Source: an uncultured Bacteroidales bacterium (lineage in GTDB: Bacteria; Bacteroidota; Bacteroidia; Bacteroidales; JAUNSR01). Taken from it: a stretch of 6,855 nucleotides of DNA. Below are positions 1 to 5,138 of the stretch, piece after piece. Position numbers and translations under genes: made by a program. The stretch covers positions 1 to 6,855 of the forward strand of contig CAMTOT010000155.1 of the NCBI GenBank assembly GCA_947074165.1, written 5' to 3'. The notes beneath the pieces are model-generated. The model was not told where the DNA came from and did no database searches. It saw only the letters and a program-made list of their open reading frames with translations. The first letter of the stretch is position 1. Each line of letters starts with the position of its first letter.

Positions 1-55
1 CGGCAGACGAGATGATGAGCGGTGACTGGAGTTCAGACGTGTGCTCTTCCGATCT
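1..55 (+). other. Illumina P7/Read 2 sequencing adapter left at contig end
   Basis: Bases 22-55 match the TruSeq-type Read 2 adapter exactly, beginning GTGACTGGAG and ending CTCTTCCGATCT. Bases 1-13 match the end of the P7 flow-cell primer (CGGCATACGAGAT) with one mismatch at base 6. The eight bases between them, GATGAGCG at 14-21, sit exactly where a sample index belongs. This is library-construction sequence that survived trimming and was assembled onto the contig. It happens to read in frame into the first gene and supplies a false start (residues MLFRS at 41-55). Genuine sequence starts at 56. The adapter sequence is recalled from general knowledge. Confidence 0.97.
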
Positions 56-523
56 AACGGTAAAACCTTCATTATGTTTAGCGACGACCTAGACAAAGCT
101 CTTGCCACTTTCGTGCTTGCAAACGGAGCTGCGGCTACAGGTGCTAAAGTAACTATATTCTTCACTTTCTGGGGACTCAATGTCATAAAGAAAGTTTCCA
201 AACCGAAAGTGTCCAAAGATATATTTGGCAAAATGTTCGGCTTTATGCTGCCGTCTCACTCGGGCAAACTATCATTATCAAAAATGAGCATGTTTGGTGC
301 CGGCGACAAAATGATGCGTCATATAATGAACAATAAAAATATCGAATCACTTGAGAATCTTCGTCAGATGGCTATCGATGCAGGAGTAGAATTTATCGCA
401 TGCCAAATGTCAATGGACGTAATGGGTGTTGATAAAGCAGAACTCCTTGACAACGTGACCATAGGTGGTGTAGCCACATATATGCAAAGGGCGGATGAAG
501 CTAATGTGAATCTGTTTATTTAA
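56..523 (+). CDS. C-terminal DsrE-like domain of a truncated protein, probably a CoA-disulfide-reductase-type oxidoreductase
   Basis: This is the 3' end of a gene whose start lies off the contig; the upstream in-frame ATG at 41 is adapter. The genuine 155 residues begin NGKTFIMFSDD and form a DsrE/DsrF/DrsH-like (DrsE_2) domain: an opening beta strand, the helix DKALATFVLANGAAATG, the strand VTIFFTFWGLN, a long insert, and near the C-terminus the conserved stretch FIACQMSMDVMG. The cysteine of that motif lies in codon 401-403 and is the expected persulfide-carrying residue. In Bacteroidetes this domain commonly ends a flavoprotein with pyridine-nucleotide-disulfide oxidoreductase, rhodanese, TusA and DsrE domains, thought to handle CoA persulfide or sulfane sulfur in the cytoplasm. 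That parent architecture is inferred, because only the last domain is present; a stand-alone DsrE-like protein is the alternative. The MarR gene follows 27 bp downstream and is probably co-transcribed. Confidence 0.8.
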   Translation, partial: NGKTFIMFSDDLDKALATFVLANGAAATGAKVTIFFTFWGLNVIKKVSKPKVSKDIFGKMFGFMLPSHSGKLSLSKMSMFGAGDKMMRHIMNNKNIESLENLRQMAIDAGVEFIACQMSMDVMGVDKAELLDNVTIGGVATYMQRADEANVNLFI

Positions 524-528
524 ATTTG
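521..528 (+). promoter_or_regulatory. Possible -7 box (TAAATTTG) ahead of the MarR gene
   Basis: TAAATTTG fits the Bacteroidetes -7 consensus TAnnTTTG and overlaps the stop codon of the preceding gene, about 22 bp before the MarR ATG. I see no TTTG at the expected -33 distance, so this could be chance in AT-rich DNA. The surrounding 12-mer TTTAAATTTGTG (519-530) recurs almost exactly at 957-968, ahead of the receptor gene. Confidence 0.3.
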
Positions 529-550
529 TGCCAAATAAAAACAGGCAAAC

Positions 551-907
551 ATGGAAAAACTATGTAAAATAAGAGATCTGCAAAGAGCCGTAAATATGGT
601 AGAAGCACATATCGAAAAAAAATTCGGCATTTCGCTTAACGAAGGGATGGCTCTTTGTTCAATCTCAAAAAGTGAAAAACTTTCTTCAGGAGAGATAGGT
701 GAGATGCTTGGACTAACTCCTTCCAATACATCTAAAGTGATAAAATCTATAGAAGAAAAAGGTCTTATCATCCGTGAAATTGGAGCTAAAGACAAACGTC
801 AGATGTATTTTATAATAACAGAAAAAGGACAGGAGCTTATCGGCGGCATGGAGTGCTGCGAACTGGAGCTACCGGTTTTGCTTAATGATTTTCTACAAAA
901 GAAGTAA
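551..907 (+). CDS. MarR-family transcriptional regulator, small, with four cysteines
   Basis: This 118-residue cytosolic DNA-binding protein is shorter than the roughly 140 residues usual for MarR proteins. The winged helix-turn-helix spans about residues 45-95: LSSGEIGEMLGL and TPSNTSKVIKSIEEKGLI form the helix-turn-helix with its recognition helix, and the wing carries the family hallmark KDKRQMYFIITEKG. The flanking helices (about 8-25 and 97-116) would form the dimer interface. Cysteines lie at 5, 36, 102 and 103. The adjacent CC pair in the C-terminal dimerisation helix and Cys5 are candidates for thiol sensing, as in some redox-responsive MarR proteins. The gene follows the DsrE-domain gene by 27 bp, which suggests it regulates that thiol or sulfur enzyme and possibly itself. 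The ligand and the redox role are inferred. The start at 551 is the first ATG and is preceded by an A-rich leader without a Shine-Dalgarno sequence. Confidence 0.88.
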   Translation: MEKLCKIRDLQRAVNMVEAHIEKKFGISLNEGMALCSISKSEKLSSGEIGEMLGLTPSNTSKVIKSIEEKGLIIREIGAKDKRQMYFIITEKGQELIGGMECCELELPVLLNDFLQKK

Positions 908-933
908 TAAGTATAAGCATATAAGTAATTTGT

Positions 934-954
934 GTAAAATATATTTATTTTTAC
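934..954 (+). promoter_or_regulatory. Inverted repeat, candidate operator between marR-like and receptor genes
   Basis: GTAAAA at 934-939 and TTTTAC at 949-954 form a 6-bp dyad with a 9-bp AT-only centre, in the 98-bp gap downstream of the MarR gene and upstream of the receptor gene. MarR dimers bind AT-rich dyads of about this size. The match is short and the region is very AT-rich, so an accidental dyad is quite possible. Confidence 0.25.
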
Positions 955-958
955 GTTT

Positions 959-966
959 TAAATTTG
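959..966 (+). promoter_or_regulatory. Candidate -7 promoter box (TAAATTTG) for the receptor operon
   Basis: TAAATTTG matches the Bacteroidetes -7 consensus TAnnTTTG and lies 39 bp before the ATG at 1006, a sensible leader length. A TTTG occurs at 929-932, but its 26-bp spacer is longer than the usual 19-21 bp, so the -33 element is weak or absent. The leader between box and ATG is too short for a cobalamin or thiamine riboswitch. Confidence 0.45.
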
Positions 967-1005
967 CGACTAAAGAAACTCTTTTCTGCATAATAAAAAG
1001 TAAAA

Positions 1006-3339
1006 ATGGATAACATAATAAAACTGCTAAACCTTGGAGGATATTCGTGCGTAATCATGAATGATGGCCAGACACGCACTTTCCGTCAGCGGGGAGTTGC
1101 CGATCTGTATGACCTGATTGAAAATGAGCCTAATTTCCTCCATGGTGCTTTAGTAGCTGATAAAGTAATAGGTAAGGCCGCTGCTTCGTTGATGACAATC
1201 GGTGGCGTAGCTAAAGTTTTTACAAACGTAATAAGCCAACCGGCTTTGGATGTTTTCAATAATGCCGGCATACCTGTAGATTACATTAACCTCGTTCCTA
1301 ATATCATAAACAGAGATAAAACCGGATTTTGTCCTCTTGAGACACTTTGCATAGATCATGCTACACCGACCGAATCATTACCCGTCATTCGCAAGTTCAT
1401 TGCCGGTATAAAATCAAAAACTACGATAGTAGCCGTATTATTGTCCGCTCTATGGAGCAATCCGCTTCAGTCAAAAGCATCGGAAAACCAGCACAATACA
1501 CAAGAGGATATAAAAGAGGAACATTCAGACAAGAAAATTAAAACAATACACTTCAACGATATCGTGATTACAGGCACCCGAAATCAAGCAAATTCTATGG
1601 AGCTGCCTGTTACCGTATCTGTTATAGATCGGAGCAAACTTAACAATAGATTAGAATCGTCGGTACTACCCTCTCTCAACGAGTATGTACCAGGATTTTT
1701 CTCCACTTCACGCGCTATGCTAGGCTACGGGGTATCAACGGGGAGTTCGGGCGGAATGACTATGCGTGGCATAGGCGGCTCGCCGACATCCGGCATACTG
1801 GTTCTCATTGACGGACATCCTCAATATATGGGTCTTATGGGGCATCCGCTTGCCGATTCATATCAATCATCTATGGCAGAAGAAGTAGAAGTAGTAAGAG
1901 GTCCTGCATCCGTACTATACGGATCCAACGCTATGGGAGGAGTTATTAATATTGTCACTCGAAAAGATATAAAAGAAGGCGTAAAAACAAGTCTTAAAGC
2001 GGCTTACGGCTCATATAACACTCTTACATCAGAGTTTTCAAATTCAGTAAATAAAGGAAAGTTTAGTTCAGTACTCACAGGGTTTTACAACAGAAGCGAT
2101 AACCATCGTGAAAATATGGGTTTCGAACAATACGGTGGTTATGCCCGTGTATGCTACAATATAAATAACCGTTGGAAAACCTTTGTCGATTATAACGCGA
2201 CATGGTTTAACGCGTCAAATCCGGGATTGGTCACCTCTCCTATTATTGATAACGATTCTGAGATATTAAGAACGATGGCATCTTTTTCTATCGAAAATAA
2301 TTATAAACATACTTCAGGAGCTCTAAAATTGTTTTACAACGGAGGCGAACATTATATTAATGATGGATACACTGAAGGCAATAAGCCTCTCGACTATAGA
2401 TTTAACTCTAAAGATAAGATGTACGGAGTAACATGGTATCAGAGTACATCTCTATTTAATGGCAACCGGCTCACGTTGGGTCTGGATTATCAGAGATTCG
2501 GAGGCGAAGCCTGGAATAAAAGCGTATCCGACAATACCAAAACGCCAATAATAGACAAGACTATAAACAACATAGCCGGATATCTCGATATACGTCAGAC
2601 TCTGTTTAATATCTTCACGCTTAACGCTGGCATAAGAGTTGACAACCACTCGGTAACAGGTACAGAATATATTCCTCAGTTCGGATTATCGACACGACTG
2701 AACAATAACTCTGCTCTAAAAGCTATAGCGAGCAAAGGTTTCCGCAACCCTACAATACGCGAGATGTATATGTTTCCTCCTCAAAACCCCGATCTATTGC
2801 CTGAAAAGTTATGGAATTATGAGCTATCATACTCTCAATCGCTTTTAAACAATTCATTCAGATACGGCTTAAACATTTATTACATAAATGGAGACAACCT
2901 GATACAGACAGTTCGCACCAATGGGAAACAGCTAATAAACACCGGTGAGGTAGAAAACTATGGCGCTGAGATAGACTTTAGTTATCGTCCATCTGATAAA
3001 TGGCGGTTATTGGCCAATTACAGTTGGCTTAATATGAAAAATCCGGTCGTAGCGGCTCCGGAACATAAAATGTATTTCGAAGCCGGATATTACCCTACAA
3101 ATCGCTTCTGTATAACTGCCGGAGTTCAGCACATCGAGGGATTATATACATCTGTTTCATATGAAAATGAGAAAAAAGAGAATTTTACATTAGTAAACGC
3201 ACGCACATCATATCAAATAAACTCTTTTATGAATATCTTTATCAAAGGAGACAATTTACTCAGACAGAGATATGAAATAAATGCCGGATACCCTATGCCC
3301 ATGGCTACGGTAAGCGGAGGATTCAATATTAACATTTAA
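1006..3339 (+). CDS. DUF1893 domain fused to a TonB-dependent outer-membrane receptor
   Basis: This 777-residue protein has two unrelated parts. Residues 1 to about 133 are a DUF1893 domain, shown by SCVIMNDG, FLHGALVADKVIGKAAA, GGVAKVFTNVISQPAL and INRDKTGFCPLE. As I recall, the Thermotoga homologue TM1506 has a cytidine-deaminase-like fold of unknown function. Residues 136-158 then read as a signal peptide: KSK n-region, TTIVAVLLSALW core, cleavage near QSKA. A polar linker leads to a TonB-box-like DIVITGT (185-191), a plug domain (about 197-320, with MRGIGG, LVLIDGHPQYMG, VEVVRGPASVLYGSNAMGG and VINIVTR) and a beta-barrel to the C-terminus. The receptor would bind a scarce ligand at the cell surface and import it using TonB energy; the ligand is not evident. 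There is no in-frame ATG, GTG or CTG just before the signal peptide, so the fused frame is taken as the gene. A putative S-component gene follows 11 bp downstream. Confidence 0.88.
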   Translation: MDNIIKLLNLGGYSCVIMNDGQTRTFRQRGVADLYDLIENEPNFLHGALVADKVIGKAAASLMTIGGVAKVFTNVISQPALDVFNNAGIPVDYINLVPNIINRDKTGFCPLETLCIDHATPTESLPVIRKFIAGIKSKTTIVAVLLSALWSNPLQSKASENQHNTQEDIKEEHSDKKIKTIHFNDIVITGTRNQANSMELPVTVSVIDRSKLNNRLESSVLPSLNEYVPGFFSTSRAMLGYGVSTGSSGGMTMRGIGGSPTSGILVLIDGHPQYMGLMGHPLADSYQSSMAEEVEVVRGPASVLYGSNAMGGVINIVTRKDIKEGVKTSLKAAYGSYNTLTSEFSNSVNKGKFSSVLTGFYNRSDNHRENMGFEQYGGYARVCYNINNRWKTFVDYNATWFNASNPGLVTSPIIDNDSEILRTMASFSIENNYKHTSGALKLFYNGGEHYINDGYTEGNKPLDYRFNSKDKMYGVTWYQSTSLFNGNRLTLGLDYQRFGGEAWNKSVSDNTKTPIIDKTINNIAGYLDIRQTLFNIFTLNAGIRVDNHSVTGTEYIPQFGLSTRLNNNSALKAIASKGFRNPTIREMYMFPPQNPDLLPEKLWNYELSYSQSLLNNSFRYGLNIYYINGDNLIQTVRTNGKQLINTGEVENYGAEIDFSYRPSDKWRLLANYSWLNMKNPVVAAPEHKMYFEAGYYPTNRFCITAGVQHIEGLYTSVSYENEKKENFTLVNARTSYQINSFMNIFIKGDNLLRQRYEINAGYPMPMATVSGGFNINI
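1411..1479 (+). other. Internal signal-peptide-like segment within the fusion protein
   Basis: Residues 136-158 of the fusion, beginning KSKTTIVAVL and ending NPLQSKA, have the order and size of a Sec signal peptide: two lysines, about 12 hydrophobic residues, a proline and an S-K-A signal-peptidase-I site. This is where a separate receptor would normally begin. The preceding codon is ATA (1408-1410), one base from ATG. If the segment inserts with its N-terminus in the cytosol, cleavage would release the receptor to the periplasm and leave the DUF1893 domain tethered inside. The segment is visible in the sequence; the topology and cleavage are inferred. Confidence 0.65.
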
Positions 3340-3350
3340 ATTCAGATATT

Positions 3351-3866
3351 ATGCAACAAACAGCTGGTACTAAACTTTATTCATTGGGATATAGCGAAGC
3401 CCGCACTTATTTATTCGCTGCTTTATTTATTATAGGCAACATGCTGCTGCCTCAGCTTCTTCACACAATACCACGAGGAGGTATGATTTGGTTGCCTATC
3501 TATTTCTTCACTCTTGTCGGATCTTATAAATACGGATGGAAAGTAGGACTGCTTACCGCATTTTTATCGCCTGTACTTAACTCATTATTTTTCTCAATGC
3601 CGTCTATGACTGTCCTTCCGGCTATATTAATAAAATCCACACTTCTTGCCGTGAGCGCTGGATTTGCCGCTTCCTATTTCAAAAAAGTATCCATAGAGAC
3701 TGTTACTATCGTAGTACTTTCATATCAAATCGCGGGCACTCTCGGCGAATGGGCACTAACAAGCGATTTTATGATAGCAATACAAGATTTCCGCATAGGT
3801 ATACCAGGCATGCTTGTTCAGATTTTAGGTGGTTTTGTCGTAATTAAATATCTTCTTAAGAAATAA
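3351..3866 (+). CDS. Six-helix membrane protein resembling an ECF transporter S component
   Basis: This 171-residue integral membrane protein has six hydrophobic segments at about residues 19-37, 44-62, 64-83, 86-110, 114-134 and 149-168, and ends in lysines. Size, helix number and the pattern of small residues (GWKVGLLTAFLSPVLNS, GIPGMLVQILGGF) fit the substrate-binding S subunit of energy-coupling factor transporters. These bind vitamins or similar small molecules and need a shared EcfA/EcfA'/EcfT module, which is not in this window. The gene begins 11 bp after the receptor stop codon, which strongly suggests one operon and a path from the outer membrane through the receptor to the inner membrane through this protein. 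I cannot assign the substrate; residues such as W47, E133 and W134 could line a binding site, but that is a guess. An unrelated small membrane protein remains possible. Confidence 0.72.
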   Translation: MQQTAGTKLYSLGYSEARTYLFAALFIIGNMLLPQLLHTIPRGGMIWLPIYFFTLVGSYKYGWKVGLLTAFLSPVLNSLFFSMPSMTVLPAILIKSTLLAVSAGFAASYFKKVSIETVTIVVLSYQIAGTLGEWALTSDFMIAIQDFRIGIPGMLVQILGGFVVIKYLLKK

Positions 3867-3893
3867 ATATTTTTTCAAATTCATTTATATACA

Positions 3894-3910
3894 AAGTGCA
3901 TAAAGCACTT
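3894..3910 (+). repeat. Short perfect hairpin after the S-component gene
   Basis: AAGTGC (3894-3899) and GCACTT (3905-3910) form a perfect 6-bp stem with loop ATAAA, starting 28 bp past the S-component stop. No T-run follows, so it is not a classic terminator by itself; it may stabilise the 3' end of the operon transcript. Confidence 0.4.
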
Positions 3911-3917
3911 ATATACA

Positions 3918-3983
3918 GGGGCAATGTGTATAATAACCAATTAGGTTTAATTGTTGTTATTTTCTACACATTTCCCCCTTTTT
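3918..3983 (+). terminator. Long imperfect hairpin with T-run, probable terminator of the receptor operon
   Basis: Four stem blocks nest in 60 nt. GGGG (3918-3921) pairs with CCCC (3974-3977), AATGTGTA (3923-3930) with TACACATT (3965-3972), AATAAC (3932-3937) with GTTATT (3956-3961), and CAATTA (3938-3943) with TAATTG (3948-3953), closed by loop GGTT. That gives 24 Watson-Crick pairs interrupted by one mismatch and small internal loops. The GC-rich base is followed by C and TTTTT (3979-3983), the arrangement of an intrinsic terminator, about 50 bp after the S-component stop. The stem is longer than usual, so a structured RNA or a small palindromic element is an alternative. Confidence 0.6.
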
Positions 3984-3988
3984 GTAAT

Positions 3989-3996
3989 TATCTTTG
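3989..3996 (+). promoter_or_regulatory. Candidate -7 box (TATCTTTG) for the metallophosphoesterase gene
   Basis: TATCTTTG is a full match to TAnnTTTG and lies just after the terminator-like hairpin, 81 bp before the ATG at 4078. I do not find a TTG-type -33 element at the right spacing. Transcription from here would give a leader of roughly 70 nt containing the hairpin at 4026-4044. Confidence 0.45.
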
Positions 3997-4025
3997 TAAA
4001 TATTAATTAATTAAGAGGTATAAAG

Positions 4026-4044
4026 CTTTCTTGCTAAAAGAAAG
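4026..4044 (+). promoter_or_regulatory. Leader hairpin upstream of the metallophosphoesterase
   Basis: CTTTCTT (4026-4032) and AAGAAAG (4038-4044) form a perfect 7-bp stem with loop GCTAA, inside the predicted 5' leader and 33 bp before the ATG. No T-run follows, so it is not a terminator. It may affect transcript stability or translation, but no function can be read from it. Confidence 0.35.
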
Positions 4045-4077
4045 GATAGTAAAGGGTTGTAAAAGAAAATTGTAACT

Positions 4078-5058
4078 ATGAAATATCTTATCGGGACCTA
4101 TCTTTCTGTTGGTCTTCTATTAATCTCAATTCCACAGATCTTCTATTTACTGACATTAGCCGTATCTAAATTCGCTGATTTCGGTTTAGTTTATAAACCG
4201 TTTCTTATAGCGAGCGCAGTATTGCTGGCAATATGGACAGTGATCATACTTTACGGACATTTCATCGGACGCTTCAATTATGAAATAAAAGAAGTGAAAT
4301 ATGAATCCGCGCAATTGCCCGAAGCATTCGACAACTTCAGGATTGTCCATATTTCCGACCTTCATATGGACGGATGGGACGGCAATGAAAAAGAACTTGA
4401 TAAGGTTATTAATAAAATAAACTCACTCGAGGCGGATGTGGTGTGTTTCACTGGCGATCTTGTTTCATTCTATCATCATGAAGTATTCCCTCATATAGAG
4501 TCATTACGCAAGATTAAAGCTAAATACGGAGTATATTCTGTTATGGGCAATCATGATTACTCACCATATATGAAATTTCCGAGTGAGAAACACCGTAAAG
4601 AGTCTATCGCTCAACTGGTAGATGTGCAAAAAAACAAACTAAACTGGAATCTTCTTATGAATGAATCAAAGGAGATTAAGATTGGTGACGATGCAATATC
4701 TATAGTAGGCGTTGAAAATCAAAGTTGCGGCGTACACCGTGTAGTAAGACGAGGCGACCTTAAAAAAGCAGTAAACGGTACCGACGATAAGTTTAATATA
4801 CTTCTTTCTCATGACCCGAGCCATTGGCGCGCAGAGGTGTTACCTGAGTCAAAAGTAAATCTTACTCTTTCCGGTCACACACATGCTATGCAATTTAAAC
4901 TATTTGGTTTCTCTCCTTCCAAAATAGCGTATCCGGAGTTTGGAGGATATTATAAAGAGGGCGACAGAGCTTTATATGTCAATGTAGGACTTGGAGGTAC
5001 AATGCCTTTCCGACTTGGAGCTACTCCGGAAATTACTCTTATAACTTTAAAAAATTAA
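4078..5058 (+). CDS. Membrane-anchored calcineurin-like metallophosphoesterase (YkuE/YaeI-type)
   Basis: This 326-residue two-metal phosphoesterase has two N-terminal hydrophobic segments, at about residues 4-30 and 41-64. The catalytic domain begins near residue 85 and carries every metal-ligand motif in order: ISDLH (D94, H96), TGDLVS (D127), GNHD (157-160), LLSHDP (H245) and GHTH (266-269). The family hydrolyses phosphoester or pyrophosphate bonds; relatives act on UDP-diacylglucosamine or other lipid-linked phosphates, but the substrate here is unknown. The side of the membrane facing the active site is also unclear. From memory, many Bacteroidetes relatives have a longer membrane region of about four helices, so this one may be shortened. 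An in-frame TAA at 4060-4062 rules out a much earlier start. The gene stands alone, with a leader hairpin before it and a strong terminator after it. Confidence 0.9.
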   Translation: MKYLIGTYLSVGLLLISIPQIFYLLTLAVSKFADFGLVYKPFLIASAVLLAIWTVIILYGHFIGRFNYEIKEVKYESAQLPEAFDNFRIVHISDLHMDGWDGNEKELDKVINKINSLEADVVCFTGDLVSFYHHEVFPHIESLRKIKAKYGVYSVMGNHDYSPYMKFPSEKHRKESIAQLVDVQKNKLNWNLLMNESKEIKIGDDAISIVGVENQSCGVHRVVRRGDLKKAVNGTDDKFNILLSHDPSHWRAEVLPESKVNLTLSGHTHAMQFKLFGFSPSKIAYPEFGGYYKEGDRALYVNVGLGGTMPFRLGATPEITLITLKN

Positions 5059-5077
5059 AACTATATTATTATAGCTG

Positions 5078-5114
5078 ATAATAGCCGACCTTAACCGGTC
5101 GGCTATTATTTTTT
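5078..5114 (+). terminator. Strong intrinsic terminator after the metallophosphoesterase
   Basis: A perfect 13-bp stem, ATAATAGCCGACC (5078-5090) with GGTCGGCTATTAT (5097-5109), closes a 6-nt loop TTAACC and runs into a T-rich tail at 5109-5114. It begins 19 bp past the stop codon at 5058 and separates this gene from the beta-lactamase. Confidence 0.9.
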
Positions 5115-5138
5115 AATACCTTTATAAAAAATACAATT

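Noticed and set aside
41..55. ATG at 41 as the start of the first gene
   Set aside because: These bases belong to the sequencing adapter, so the encoded residues MLFRS are artificial.
520..795. 91-codon minus-strand frame
   Set aside because: It lies almost entirely over the clearly recognisable MarR gene, and its product shows no family features.
908..1005. Riboswitch (cobalamin, thiamine or similar) ahead of the receptor operon
   Set aside because: Only 98 bp are available, very AT-rich, and no conserved riboswitch core sequence is visible.
1086..1359. Two minus-strand frames over the DUF1893 domain
   Set aside because: They are antisense shadows of a conserved domain, without recognisable products.
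1347..1541. 64-codon plus-strand frame spanning the fusion junction, considered as a separate small gene or frameshift product
   Set aside because: The composition is basic and unlike any domain, and the main frame reads through the junction with sensible protein on both sides, so no frameshift is needed.
2452..2649. 65-codon minus-strand frame within the receptor barrel
   Set aside because: It is antisense to well-formed beta-barrel coding sequence, with no independent support.
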